Counted from the stretch's first letter, positions 1-7,990 are shown. The stretch is DNA of 64,000 nt from Streptomyces sp. CNQ-509 (GCF_001011035.1 NZ_CP011492.1:868001-932000); one strand, 5' to 3'. A program made the numbers and translations. The notes: a model not told the origin generated them from the letters alone.

Positions 1-235
1 CGGCGAGCGCGAGCGGCTGCGCCGCTGCGAGGCGCCGGACTGCGGCCGGGCCTTCGTCGACTACTCGCGCAACCGCTCCCGCCGCTACTGCTCCAGCCGC
101 ACCTGCGGCAACCGGCTGCACGTGGCGGCGTACCGCGCCCGGCAGCGCGAGGCGGCGGCGGAGAACGGGACGGGGAACGGGAACGGGAAGGCGGCGGCCG
201 GGGCCGCCGGCGGGGCGGCGCTCACCAGCCGATGA
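1..235 (+). CDS. CGNR zinc-finger protein, C-terminal part
   Basis: Only the last 77 codons are present; the gene begins before the window and the first complete codon starts at base 2. The visible part holds two CxxxxC pairs, CEAPDC and later CSSRTC, the second running directly into the Gly-Asn-Arg that names the CGNR zinc finger, followed by a basic HVAAYRARQR helix. In this family the C-terminal finger is thought to bind DNA and the missing N-terminal part is an ABATE/DUF1470 domain, so a transcription regulator is likely. The end is a low-complexity Gly/Asn/Ala tail. The stop codon overlaps the last 14 bases of the convergent small membrane-protein gene. Confidence 0.8.
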   Translation, partial: GERERLRRCEAPDCGRAFVDYSRNRSRRYCSSRTCGNRLHVAAYRARQREAAAENGTGNGNGKAAAGAAGGAALTSR

Positions 236-374
236 GGTCGTAGACCGAAGTGCCGAAGATCAGCACGCCCACGACGGTGAGGAAGAGCATCAACGGCGGC
301 TGGGACAGGGCGAAGAGGCAGCCGCGGGTCTCGGCGGGGGCGGGAGGCCGCGGTGCGGGCGTGTGGTCGTTCAT
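222..374 (-). CDS. Small single-pass membrane protein (50 aa)
   Basis: A 50-residue ORF: a hydrophilic Pro-rich N-terminus (about residues 1-17) followed by one hydrophobic segment from about residue 28 to 42 (LMLFLTVVGVLIF) and a short tail ending YDLIGW. The coding-type GC3 pattern and the single membrane segment support a real gene even though it is very short. It is convergent with, and overlaps by 14 bases, the CGNR zinc-finger gene. I do not recognise a function. Confidence 0.6.
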   Translation of the reverse strand: MNDHTPAPRPPAPAETRGCLFALSQPPLMLFLTVVGVLIFGTSVYDLIGW

Positions 375-526
375 CTCGCGCAGATAATTGCGCAGGCACG
401 CATGCCCAAGTGGGCAACACGCCAGGAAAACCCGGCCTGTTCACGAAGATCGGCCGCGCATGATCAATTCTTGTCGACAGAGATCGACTTCGCGGCTGCG
501 CAGGGTAGTTCGGCGGGCCCGTAGCG

Positions 527-1009
527 TCAGATTCCGTGCTTCTTCAGGATCGCCTCGATGTCCGAGAAGTCCTCGTCCCCGGAGCCGGAGCCGGAGCCCC
601 GCCGCCCCGTCGTCGCCGGGGCGGAGCCGCGCGACTTGCCTCCCCGGCCGGCGCCCAGCGCGGGCTGCGACGCCGCGGGCGCCGCCGCGGGGGCCGCGGC
701 GCCCCCGCCGGCCTTGCGCTTGGCGCGCTCGCCGGCGAAGCGCTGGGCGACCCACAGCACGACCGCGACCGCGAGCACGCCGAAGCCGCCCCAGACGGAG
801 GGCTTGAAGACGAGATCCGTGGCCCAGTCCCCCGTGGCCCTGCCTACCTTGCCGCCGAGCTTGACCAGCCCCGCCATGGCCAGGCCGACGGGCACCAGCG
901 ACAGGGCAGCGATCTTCGTCGCCCGCCGGAACCTTCGCCGGTATGCGGTCAACAGCGCGATCGCGAGCCCCGCCGCGGAGAGCGCGGCGCAGACCGTGGT
1001 GGTGAACAT
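527..1009 (-). CDS. Small membrane protein with charged Gly/Ser-rich tail
   Basis: About 160 residues. Two membrane segments are visible, at the N-terminus (VCAALSAAGLAIALLTA) and around residue 70-90 (WGGFGVLAVAVVLWVAQRF), with a short hydrophobic stretch between them (LSLVPVGLAMAGLV). The C-terminal half is Ala/Gly/Ser-rich and ends in an acidic motif (DEDFSDIEAILKKHGI) that looks like an amphipathic helix. I chose the ATG at 1009 because GGAG precedes it; an in-frame ATG five codons upstream (1024) is also possible. The layout resembles conserved actinobacterial hypothetical membrane proteins. Function unknown. Confidence 0.7.
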   Translation of the reverse strand: MFTTTVCAALSAAGLAIALLTAYRRRFRRATKIAALSLVPVGLAMAGLVKLGGKVGRATGDWATDLVFKPSVWGGFGVLAVAVVLWVAQRFAGERAKRKAGGGAAAPAAAPAASQPALGAGRGGKSRGSAPATTGRRGSGSGSGDEDFSDIEAILKKHGI

Positions 1010-1137
1010 GTCTCCATCGTGCACCGGAACGCGCCGCGATTGCCATGGTGCGGCACGTCATGGGGGACATCTCCGGGTCCGGGTCGTCCGCAGGACCGAG
1101 ACGGCGCCACCCCTCGGAGCCTGGAAGACTGGCGTCC

Positions 1138-1650
1138 ATGGAGAACGATGTGAACGGTGCGCCCGTCCTCGACGTCTGGTGCGAGCTGCAGTGCCCGGAC
1201 TGCCGGACGGCGCTCACCGACCTGCGCGCGCTGCGGGAGCGCTACGGGGACCGGCTCGACATCCGGCTGCGCCACTTCCCGCTGGACAAGCACCAGCACG
1301 CGATGGCGGGCGCCCAGGCCGCCGAGGAGGCGTTCGCGCAGGGGAAGGGCTGGGAGTACGCCGAGGCCGTCCTGGCCGTGGCGGAGACGTTCGGCAAGCG
1401 GGGCGAGCCGCTGCTGGTCGAGACGGCGCGCGAGCTGGACCTGAACGCCGCGGAGGTGGAGACGGCCCTCGTGGACGGGCGCCACTTCCTGATCGTGGAC
1501 GCGGACGTCGCGGAGGGCAAGGCGATCGGCGTGACGGGCACGCCGACGTACGTCATCGGGGGCGAGCGCCTGGACGGCGGCAAGAGCCAGGAGGGGCTGC
1601 GCGAGCGGATCGAGGAGATCGCGGACCGGCTGCTGGCCGCGGCGGACTGA
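1138..1650 (+). CDS. DsbA-family thiol oxidoreductase-like protein
   Basis: 170 residues with the thioredoxin-fold layout of the DsbA/FrnE group. The strand LDVWCELQCPDC contains a CPDC active-site motif at about residues 19-22, a helical insert covers about residues 60-120, and the cis-Pro loop appears as GTPTYVIGG near residue 137. The region IGVTGTPTYVIGGERL is typical of the family. There is no signal peptide, so it is probably cytosolic and could act as a thiol-disulphide oxidoreductase or glutathione-dependent isomerase. The ATG at 1138 fits because the conserved fold begins about eight residues later; the open frame extends further upstream but without domain content. Confidence 0.85.
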   Translation: MENDVNGAPVLDVWCELQCPDCRTALTDLRALRERYGDRLDIRLRHFPLDKHQHAMAGAQAAEEAFAQGKGWEYAEAVLAVAETFGKRGEPLLVETARELDLNAAEVETALVDGRHFLIVDADVAEGKAIGVTGTPTYVIGGERLDGGKSQEGLRERIEEIADRLLAAAD

Positions 1651-1758
1651 CGCGGGGCCCGGGCCCGCGGAACCCCCCGCGCGGAGGCCGGGGCCTACGG
1701 CCAGGCGGCGCCCCGGCCCTCCTCCCCCGGCCGGGGCACCGTGGGCCGCCGCCCGCCT

Positions 1759-2589
1759 TCAGATCAGCGGCTTGCGCAGGTGGTACGCCGTGGGCGCGTA
1801 GTCCAGGGACTCGTACAGCCGCCGCGCCACCTCGTTCCACGCGAAGACGTGCAGCCCCAGCGTGGGCAGCCCCGCCGCCAGGCACTCGCGCTCGGCGGCG
1901 AGCATCAGCGTCCGGCCGTGGCCCCTCCCCCGGTGCTCGGGAACGACGGTCACGGCGTAGACGTACCCCCCGGTGGCGATCTCGGGCTTCAGCGCGATCC
2001 AGACCGTGCCCACCCCCGCCCCCTCGTGCTCCAGGACCCGCAGCGCCATGTCCGGGGTGGCGGCGCCCGCCGGCAGCAGGGCGTCGTGGGCGGCACCGGC
2101 CCGGCTCCGCGCCTCGTCGGGCGGCGTCCCCCGGTCCAGCCAGTGGCGCGCGAACGCCTCCACCTCCGCCGTCCGCCATCCCGGGTACTCACCCGCGGCC
2201 ATCGGCCGCACCGCGGAGCCGGGCGGCAGCTTCGGCACCGCGGCCAGTTCCCTGGCCATCGTCCGGCCCGTCTCGGTGTAGCCGAGCGCCGCGGCCAGCC
2301 GCAGGCCGACCTCCGCGCGCGGGTCCAGGCTGAGCAGGACCTCCCGGCAGCCCCAGCCGCGCAGCACCTCCTCGGCGGCCAGCGCCGCGACCGTGCCCCG
2401 GCCGCGGCCGCGCTCGGACCGCTGGATCCGCAGCGTGCGGACGCGCCCGGTGGCGGAGCCGAGGCGCGGGGCGGTGGCCAGTTCGACCTCGCCGACCGGG
2501 CGGCCGTTGACGCACACGGCGAACGCGCGCGTACGGCCGCCGTCCGGCTCACGCCGCTCGGCTCCGGCCGGGCGCAGATGGGTCGTCAT
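1759..2589 (-). CDS. GNAT N-acetyltransferase with tandem GNAT folds
   Basis: 276 residues. The C-terminal half carries a clear acetyl-CoA-binding motif (VVPEHRGRGHGRTLM) followed by the ARRLYESLDY segment typical of GNAT enzymes. The N-terminal half has a second, weaker copy (RIQRSERGRGRGTVAAL), so the protein is probably a tandem GNAT like mycothiol synthase or related acetyltransferases. The substrate cannot be read from sequence. The start is supported by GGGGAAG directly upstream of the ATG. It lies 50 bp downstream of pabC on the same strand, so it may be co-transcribed with pabBC. Confidence 0.85.
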   Translation of the reverse strand: MTTHLRPAGAERREPDGGRTRAFAVCVNGRPVGEVELATAPRLGSATGRVRTLRIQRSERGRGRGTVAALAAEEVLRGWGCREVLLSLDPRAEVGLRLAAALGYTETGRTMARELAAVPKLPPGSAVRPMAAGEYPGWRTAEVEAFARHWLDRGTPPDEARSRAGAAHDALLPAGAATPDMALRVLEHEGAGVGTVWIALKPEIATGGYVYAVTVVPEHRGRGHGRTLMLAAERECLAAGLPTLGLHVFAWNEVARRLYESLDYAPTAYHLRKPLI

Positions 2590-2640
2590 CGCTTCCCCTT
2601 CGTCCTCGGACGCGCGGAGTCCGCCGGTGGCGCGGTCCTT

Positions 2641-3480
2641 CTACGGGTCGATGTCCCCCGCGGAGCGCTCCGCGAACACCTGCATGGCCTTCGCCGTGAC
2701 CGGACCGCGGGCACCGGGCAGTTCGCGGCCGTCGAGGTGCCGTACGGCCTGGACGTCGCGCAGCGAGGACGTCAGGAAGACCTCCTCCACCTCGCCGCCC
2801 TCCGCGAGCACCGAGAACGGCAGGTCCGTCTCCCGGGCGCCGGTCCACTCCAGCAGCAACTGCCGGGTGATCCCGGCCAGGCAGCCGGAGGCGAGCGGCG
2901 GCGTGTGCAGCTCGCCGCCGAGGACGACGAAGACGTTGGAGCCGGTGCCCTCGCAGAGCCGGTCCCGGGTGTTCGCGAAGAGCGCTTCGCTGGCGCCGCC
3001 CTCGTGCGCGCGGGCGAGCGCGACGACGTTCTCCGCGTACGAGGTGGTCTTCAGCCCCGCGACGGCCCCGCGCTCGTTGCGCGTCCAGGGGACGGTGACG
3101 GCGTCCGTCTCGTCCGGCCGCGGGTCGGCGGCGGCCAGGGCGACGGCCAGGGTGGGGCGGCTGTCGTCCGGATCGCTGCGGTGGGAGGACAGCGGCGCGG
3201 CACCGCCGGTGTACGTGATGCGCAGCCGGCCGTGCGCCACGGGCTCCGCGGCCAGCACCTCGGCGCAGGCCCGGCGCACCTCGTCGAGGTCGGGCTCGGG
3301 CAGGCCGAGGCCACGGGCGGAGCGGGCAAGCCGCTCCAGGTGCCGGGTGAGGGCGAAGGCGGTGCCACCGGTGGCCTTCAGCGTCTCGAAGACGCCGTCG
3401 CCCACGGTGATGCCGTGGTCGAACACGGAGACCCGGGCGTCGGCCACCTCGCGCAGCCCGCCGTCGAGCCAGACCTTCAT
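2641..3480 (-). CDS. pabC: Aminodeoxychorismate lyase-like class IV aminotransferase
   Basis: 279 residues of the PLP-dependent fold-type IV family. The N-terminus (SVFDHGITVGDGVFETLK) is typical of the group; the PLP-binding lysine is in LKTTSY near residue 144, and SEALFANTRDRLCEGTGSNVF matches the cofactor-binding loop. Class IV covers PabC, branched-chain and D-amino-acid aminotransferases. Placement directly after pabB with a 4-base ATGA overlap (3477-3480) argues for 4-amino-4-deoxychorismate lyase, which makes p-aminobenzoate for folate. The product assignment therefore rests on context as well as on family. Confidence 0.85.
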   Translation of the reverse strand: MKVWLDGGLREVADARVSVFDHGITVGDGVFETLKATGGTAFALTRHLERLARSARGLGLPEPDLDEVRRACAEVLAAEPVAHGRLRITYTGGAAPLSSHRSDPDDSRPTLAVALAAADPRPDETDAVTVPWTRNERGAVAGLKTTSYAENVVALARAHEGGASEALFANTRDRLCEGTGSNVFVVLGGELHTPPLASGCLAGITRQLLLEWTGARETDLPFSVLAEGGEVEEVFLTSSLRDVQAVRHLDGRELPGARGPVTAKAMQVFAERSAGDIDP

Positions 3481-4547
3481 GGGCGTACGGTCCCTTCACT
3501 CGTCACTTCCGCCTCCGACGCTACCGCGAGCAGCCGGGATGCCTTCAATTCGGTCTCCCGCCACTCGCGCTCCGGGTCGGAGCCCCAGGTGATGCCCGCG
3601 CCGGTGCCGAAGCGCAGCGCCGGGCCGCGGGGCGCGGCCCGGTCGATCCAGAACGTGCGGATGCCGACGGCCAGTTCGCCGGTGCCGCGGTCGGCGTCGA
3701 CCCAGCCGACGCCACCGCAGTATGGACCGCGGGGGACGGTCTCCAGCTCGTCGATGATCCGCAGCGCGCTGCTCTTCGGCGCGCCGGTGACGGATCCCGC
3801 CGGGAAGGTGGCGCCGATCAGCTCCGCCCAGCCGGCGCCGGGGGCCAGCTCGCCGCGGACGGTGGAGACGAGGTGGACGAGGCCCGGGTGCTCCTCGACG
3901 GCGCAGAGGGCGGGCACGGTGACGGAGCCGGTGGTGCAGACGCGGCCGAGGTCGTTGCGCACGAGGTCGACGATCATGACGTTCTCGGCGCGGTCCTTGG
4001 CGGTCAGGTCGGCGGCGGTGCGGCCGGTGCCCTTGATCGGGCCGGACTCGACGGCGCGGCCGGCCCGGCGCAGGTACAGCTCGGGCGAGGCGGTGGCGAC
4101 CTCGACGCCGTGCGCGGGCAGCCGGACGACGCCGGCGTACGGGGCGGGGTTGCCGCGCGCGAGGACGGCGGCGAGGGCGTCGACGTCGGCGGCGTCCTGG
4201 TCCGGTCCGGGGAGCGGGGCGGTGAGGACGCGGCAGAGGTTGACCTGGTAGACGTCGCCGGCGGCGATGCGCTCCCTTATGCGATGCACCCCGGCCACGT
4301 ATCCGGCGCGGTCGAGGGAGGTCGTCCAGCACGCGGCGCCGGGGCCGCGCCAGCGGTGCGCGCGGGCGGCGGGCGGGTGCGGATCGGGGCGTACGTCACC
4401 GAAGCGCGCGCACACCGTCCGGCCCTCGTACCCGGCGACGACGGCCCACCAGCCCGCGGAGTCGAGCGCGGCCGGGTCGTCGGTCACGTCGCGCAGGTCG
4501 GAGGCGACGAGACCGCCGAAGCGGACGAGCGGGGCGAGGCGGGGCAC
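3477..4547 (-). CDS. pabB: Aminodeoxychorismate synthase component I
   Basis: 356 residues of the chorismate-binding family. The C-terminal catalytic region has ESGPIKGTGR near residue 170; the PIKGT lysine is characteristic of aminodeoxychorismate synthase, whereas anthranilate synthase normally has PIAGT. Further conserved blocks are DLVRNDLGRVC and SVTGAPKSSALRIIDELE. The enzyme aminates chorismate using ammonia from a PabA glutaminase, which is not encoded nearby. The protein is shorter than the usual 450-plus residues because the N-terminal lobe is reduced. The start is GTG; no ribosome site is visible, but a TAGACT -10-like box (4554-4559, minus strand) lies six bases upstream, so the transcript may be leaderless. 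Confidence 0.88.
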   Translation of the reverse strand: MPRLAPLVRFGGLVASDLRDVTDDPAALDSAGWWAVVAGYEGRTVCARFGDVRPDPHPPAARAHRWRGPGAACWTTSLDRAGYVAGVHRIRERIAAGDVYQVNLCRVLTAPLPGPDQDAADVDALAAVLARGNPAPYAGVVRLPAHGVEVATASPELYLRRAGRAVESGPIKGTGRTAADLTAKDRAENVMIVDLVRNDLGRVCTTGSVTVPALCAVEEHPGLVHLVSTVRGELAPGAGWAELIGATFPAGSVTGAPKSSALRIIDELETVPRGPYCGGVGWVDADRGTGELAVGIRTFWIDRAAPRGPALRFGTGAGITWGSDPEREWRETELKASRLLAVASEAEVTSEGTVRP

Positions 4548-4739
4548 GCCGCGAGTCTATGGCGGCCGGCGGACACCGGGCCCGGGGCGGGCGCCGCCCC
4601 GGCACGGGCCCGTCCGCGGGCCGTCCGCGGGCCGGGCGCGGGCCGGGCGCGCGCGAAACCGAATTTGAGCTGGCCCCGGAATCCGCTAAGGTTCATGACT
4701 ACCGGAAGCGCCTCACCGGGCGCCTTCGGAGCACGACCG

Positions 4740-4812
4740 GCGGACGTAGCTCAGTTGGTAGAGCATCACCTTGCCAAGGTGAGGGTCGCGAGTTCGAATC
4801 TCGTCGTCCGCT
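4740..4812 (+). tRNA. tRNA-Gly (GCC)
   Basis: 73 nt cloverleaf without encoded CCA. The acceptor stem GCGGACG pairs with CGTCCGC, the anticodon stem CACCT/AGGTG encloses the loop with anticodon GCC at 4773-4775, and the T-loop is TTCGAAT. The discriminator base is T. It is first in a three-gene cluster read together with tRNA-Cys and tRNA-Val. Confidence 0.97.
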
Positions 4813-4838
4813 CGATGGGGGTCTCCCGGGCCCCCGCT

Positions 4839-4909
4839 GGTGGAGTGGCCGAGAGGCGAGGCAACGGCCTGCAAAGCCGTCTACACGGGTTCAAATCCCG
4901 TCTCCACCT
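4839..4909 (+). tRNA. tRNA-Cys (GCA)
   Basis: 71 nt. The acceptor stem GGTGGAG pairs with CTCCACC, with discriminator T as usual for tRNA-Cys. Anticodon GCA is at 4871-4873 inside the stem ACGGC/GCCGT, and the T-loop is TTCAAAT. It lies 26 bp after tRNA-Gly and directly abuts tRNA-Val, so all three are probably processed from one transcript. Confidence 0.97.
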
Positions 4910-4910
4910 C

Positions 4911-4982
4911 GGACGATTAGCTCAGCGGGAGAGCGCTTCCCTGACACGGAAGAGGTCACTGGTTCAATCCCAGTATCGTCCA
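4911..4982 (+). tRNA. tRNA-Val (GAC), first copy
   Basis: 72 nt. The acceptor stem GGACGAT pairs with ATCGTCC, anticodon GAC is at 4943-4945, and the T-arm is CTGGTTCAATCCCAG. The body is the same as that of the second tRNA-Val at 7869-7940; the two differ only in the acceptor stem. A strong hairpin follows at once. Confidence 0.97.
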
Positions 4983-4988
4983 CCACCC

Positions 4989-5033
4989 GAAGGCGGCCCA
5001 TGCCCGCGCCCGGCGCGCGCATGGGCCGCCTTC
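4989..5033 (+). terminator. Terminator of the tRNA cluster
   Basis: A perfect 15-bp inverted repeat, GAAGGCGGCCCATGC at 4989-5003 with its complement at 5019-5033, starts six bases after tRNA-Val. No long T tract follows, as is usual in high-GC actinobacteria. Confidence 0.8.
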
Positions 5034-5110
5034 GTCGTTGCCGCCCGGCCGTGGCGCACCCGTCCCGGGACCTGGCACGAAAGCGATGTGCAGGCATCGG
5101 TCATGATAGA

Positions 5111-5116
5111 TAGTGT
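5111..5116 (+). promoter_or_regulatory. Possible -10 box of leaderless eis-like gene
   Basis: TAGTGT fits the actinobacterial TANNNT consensus and ends six bases before the ATG at 5123, which would put the transcription start at or next to the A of ATG. The -35 candidate (GTGCAG, 5088-5093, 17-bp spacer) is weak. This is a positional inference only. Confidence 0.4.
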
Positions 5117-5122
5117 CAGAAT

Positions 5123-6361
5123 ATGAACGACCGTGCTGCCATTGTGGTCCGTGAAATACCCGAAAGTGACATCGACCGGGCGCAGGAGCTGGCCTATCTG
5201 GTCTTCCACGAAAAGCCCGAGAACGAACTTCGCAAACGCCATCACGAACTCCTGGCGGGCTGCCTGCGCATCGGCGCGTACGACGCGGAGACGCTGGTCG
5301 GCATGGTCGCCGCGCTGCCGTTCACGATGGCCGTCCCCGGCGCCGAACTCCCCTGTCCCAGCCTGACGTTCGTCTCCGTGGCGCCGACGCACCGGCGCCG
5401 CGGGGTGCTCTCCGGGATGATCGCCGAGCTGTTCGCGCGCTGCCCGGCCGAGGACTGGCCGGTGGCGGCGCTGTGGGCGTCGGAGACCGCGATCTACGGG
5501 CGGTTCGGCTTCGGCCCCGGCACGTACGGCGCCACCATCGAGATCGACTCCCGGGAGGCGCTGCGGCTGCGGATCGCCCCCGACGAGCGGCCCCTGCGGC
5601 TGGTCGATCCGGCCGCGGCGCCCGCGCTGCTCGGCCCGTACTACGACCGCACCCGCGCCGTGCGCGCCGGCCGCCCCGAGCGCAGCGAGGAGTGGTGGGC
5701 CAGGGAATGGATGGCCGAACAGGACCCGGACGACGAGGACTTCTCCCGGCCGCGCGTCGTGGCCCTCGGCGAGCCGCTCGCCGGCTACGCCGTCTACCGC
5801 ACGAAGGACGGCGACAGCGACCGCCCGGAGTCCTCGGGTCTGGTGCGGCTGGACGAGTTGGAGGCGGACACCCCCGCCGTGGCCGCGGCCCTGTGGCGCT
5901 ATCTCGCCTCCCTGGACCTGACCGGCACGGTACGCGCCTGGGGCCGCCCGCTCGACGACCCGCTGCTGCTCTTCGCCGCCGACCGCGACCAGGTACGGGT
6001 CACGAGCACGTTCCCCGCGCTGTGGGTGCGGCTGCTCGACGTCGGCACGGCCCTGCGCCGCCGCTCCTGGGCCGCCGCGGCGGACGTCGTGCTGGCGGTG
6101 ACCGACCCGGCGGTGCCGGCCAACGAGGGCACGTTCCGGCTCACCGTCGCGCCCGGCGCCCCGGCCGCGTACGAGAGCACCGACGCGGCGCCGGACCTCA
6201 CCGTCGACATCCGCGACCTGTCCGCCGCCTACCTCGGCGGCACCCCCCTCGCCGCCGCCGTCCGCGCGGGCCTGGCGACCGAGCACACCGCGGGCGCCAC
6301 CGACGCGCTCGACGCGGCGCTGCGCACGCCGCTGCTGCCGCACACGGTCGAGGAGTTCTAG
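5123..6361 (+). CDS. Eis-like GNAT acetyltransferase
   Basis: 412 residues, the usual length of the Eis (enhanced intracellular survival) family. The N-terminal GNAT fold has the acetyl-CoA motif VAPTHRRRGVLSGMI at about residue 93, followed by WASETAIYGRFGFG. A second, divergent GNAT lobe occupies the middle, and the C-terminus is a sterol-carrier-like domain ending in a typical hydrophobic-acid tail (TVEEF). Family members acetylate lysines or aminoglycosides at several positions; the substrate here is unknown. No ribosome site precedes the ATG, but a TAGTGT -10-like box ends six bases before it, so leaderless expression is likely. Confidence 0.9.
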   Translation: MNDRAAIVVREIPESDIDRAQELAYLVFHEKPENELRKRHHELLAGCLRIGAYDAETLVGMVAALPFTMAVPGAELPCPSLTFVSVAPTHRRRGVLSGMIAELFARCPAEDWPVAALWASETAIYGRFGFGPGTYGATIEIDSREALRLRIAPDERPLRLVDPAAAPALLGPYYDRTRAVRAGRPERSEEWWAREWMAEQDPDDEDFSRPRVVALGEPLAGYAVYRTKDGDSDRPESSGLVRLDELEADTPAVAAALWRYLASLDLTGTVRAWGRPLDDPLLLFAADRDQVRVTSTFPALWVRLLDVGTALRRRSWAAAADVVLAVTDPAVPANEGTFRLTVAPGAPAAYESTDAAPDLTVDIRDLSAAYLGGTPLAAAVRAGLATEHTAGATDALDAALRTPLLPHTVEEF

Positions 6362-6400
6362 CAGGCGCGGCCGAAGAGGCGTACGCCGCACGGCGGTTGC

Positions 6401-6443
6401 AAAGGCGGCCGCCCGGTCCCCGCGGGGCCGGGCGGCCGCCTTT
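6401..6443 (+). terminator. Terminator after Eis-like gene
   Basis: A long inverted repeat: AAAGGCGGCCGCCCGG pairs with CCGGGCGGCCGCCTTT around a short CG-rich loop, and the right arm ends in TTT. It lies 40 bp after the stop codon at 6361. Confidence 0.85.
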
Positions 6444-6502
6444 CGCGCCTGCGAAAGGTCTGGACAAACGTGCGGGCCCGTGCTGTGGTGACAGCGCGCC
6501 GA

Positions 6503-6518
6503 TTGAGAGCGCTCTCAA
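6503..6518 (+). promoter_or_regulatory. LacI-family operator-like palindrome
   Basis: TTGAGAGCGCTCTCAA is a perfect 16-bp palindrome with the central AGCGCT core seen in LacI-family operators. It resembles the CebR-type box (TGGGAGCGCTCCCA) used by streptomycetes for cellulose and chitin-derived sugar control. It lies about 55 bp upstream of the protease start codon. Confidence 0.6.
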
Positions 6519-6572
6519 CCATCTGTGTTCCACCCCCACTCGACATGAGGGAACAGCAGAAAGGTCACCATC

Positions 6573-7715
6573 GTGAGACGCACCTTCGGATTAAGGCTCG
6601 GCCTGTCCGCACTCCTGCTCCTCAGCACCTGGGGCGGCGCCGCCGCCCTCGCCCCCGCCGCCGGCGCGGACTCCGCGCGGGAGCTCTCGCCGGGCCTGGC
6701 CCGCGCACTCCAGCGGGACCTGGGCCTCACGGCCGACCAGGCGCGGGAGCGGCTGGCGGACGAACGGCGGGCGGGCGAGACCGAGAAGAAGGCCGAGCGC
6801 GCGGCCGGTGCCGCCTACGGCGGCTCCTGGTTCGACGCGGACAGCGGCCGGCTCACCGTCGCCCTCACGGGCACCCGGCGCGCGGACGCGGTCCGGGCGA
6901 CGGGCGCCGACGTACGCGTCGTCGAGCACAGCGCCGCGCGGCTGGACGCGACGATGAAGCGCCTGGACGCGCTCTCCGCCCCTGCCGGGGTGGCCAGTTG
7001 GCACGTGGACGCGCGCGCCAACAGCGTCCGGGTCGACGTCGTCGCCGGCCACCGCGGCGACGCACCGGTCCGCGCCTTCCTCGAACGGGCCCGCGCCGCC
7101 GGTCCCGTCGAGGTCGGCACGGTCGCCGAGGCGCCGAGCACCTTCGCCGCCGGCACCGTCGGCGGGGACCCGTACTACACGGGCAACGTCCGCTGCTCCA
7201 TCGGCTTCTCGGTGCACGGCGGCTTCGTCACCGCGGGCCACTGCGGCGGCGCGGGCCAGGCGGTCAGCGGCTGGGACCGCTCGTACATCGGCAACTTCCA
7301 GGGCTCGTCCTTCCCCGACAACGACTACGCCTGGGTCAATGTCGGCAGCGGCTGGTGGACCGTCCCCGTGGTCCTCGGCTGGGGCACCGTGCCCGACCAG
7401 CTCGTCCGCGGCTCCGCGGAGGCCCCGGTGGGCGCCTCCATCTGCCGCTCCGGCTCCACCACGCGCTGGCACTGCGGCACGCTGCTGGCCAAGAACGAGA
7501 CGGTCAACTACAGCGGCGGCGCGGTCGTGCGCCAGCTCACCAAGACGAGCGTCTGCGCGGAACCCGGCGACTCGGGCGGCTCGTTCATCAGCGGTGACCA
7601 GGCGCAGGGCGTCACGTCCGGCGGCTGGGGCAACTGCAGCGGCGGCGGCGAGACCTGGTACCAGCCGGTCAACGAGATCCTCGGCCGCTACGGGCTGACG
7701 CTGCACACCGCGTAG
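6573..7715 (+). CDS. Secreted S1 serine protease (streptogrisin/alpha-lytic type)
   Basis: 380 residues. A Sec signal peptide covers about residues 1-32 (LGLSALLLLSTWGGAAAL, cleavage after an Ala-rich stretch). An alpha-lytic-type pro-domain follows to about residue 190 and acts as a folding chaperone in this family. The mature chymotrypsin-like protease starts near GTVGGDPYYT. The triad is His in TAGHCG (about 223), Asp in NDYAWV (about 250) and Ser in GDSGGS (about 335), with cysteine pairs placed as in streptogrisins. There is no chitin-binding domain. The start is GTG with GAAAGG upstream. The LacI-type palindrome upstream suggests control by a sugar-responsive repressor, which would be unusual for a protease. 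Confidence 0.93.
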   Translation: MRRTFGLRLGLSALLLLSTWGGAAALAPAAGADSARELSPGLARALQRDLGLTADQARERLADERRAGETEKKAERAAGAAYGGSWFDADSGRLTVALTGTRRADAVRATGADVRVVEHSAARLDATMKRLDALSAPAGVASWHVDARANSVRVDVVAGHRGDAPVRAFLERARAAGPVEVGTVAEAPSTFAAGTVGGDPYYTGNVRCSIGFSVHGGFVTAGHCGGAGQAVSGWDRSYIGNFQGSSFPDNDYAWVNVGSGWWTVPVVLGWGTVPDQLVRGSAEAPVGASICRSGSTTRWHCGTLLAKNETVNYSGGAVVRQLTKTSVCAEPGDSGGSFISGDQAQGVTSGGWGNCSGGGETWYQPVNEILGRYGLTLHTA

Positions 7716-7759
7716 GGCGACGCGATCCCCGTGGCACCGGCCCCTCGCCGGTGACCGCA

Positions 7760-7797
7760 GGCCCGTGCCGCTCGCCCGCCGGCGGGTGGCACGGGCC
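7760..7797 (+). terminator. Terminator after protease gene
   Basis: GGCCCGTGCC at 7760-7769 pairs with GGCACGGGCC at 7788-7797 around an internal GC-rich loop. It lies 45 bp after the protease stop codon. Confidence 0.7.
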
Positions 7798-7868
7798 GTA
7801 CGGCCACGCGATGATCATGGACTTGCGATGGCGGTCGGCGCGTGGAAGTATCTAGCCGCAGCAAGCCC

Positions 7869-7940
7869 GCGCGGTTAGCTCAGCGGGAGAGCGCTTCCCT
7901 GACACGGAAGAGGTCACTGGTTCAATCCCAGTACCGCGCA
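7869..7940 (+). tRNA. tRNA-Val (GAC), second copy
   Basis: 72 nt. The acceptor stem GCGCGGT pairs with ACCGCGC, and anticodon GAC is at 7901-7903. From position 8 through the T-arm the sequence is identical to tRNA-Val at 4911-4982; only the acceptor stem differs. It is a single-gene unit with its own terminator. Confidence 0.97.
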
Positions 7941-7944
7941 CAGC

Positions 7945-7976
7945 AGAAGGGCCGGAGCCGACGCTCCGGCCCTTCT
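7945..7976 (+). terminator. Terminator of second tRNA-Val
   Basis: A perfect 14-bp stem, AGAAGGGCCGGAGC with its complement, and a four-base loop, starting five bases after the tRNA. Confidence 0.85.
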
Positions 7977-7990
7977 CCGTGTGGTCGCGC

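Noticed and set aside
1741..4251. An 836-codon plus-strand frame opposite the GNAT, pabC and pabB genes
   Set aside because: Antisense shadow; low-complexity translation, whereas the minus-strand genes have catalytic motifs.
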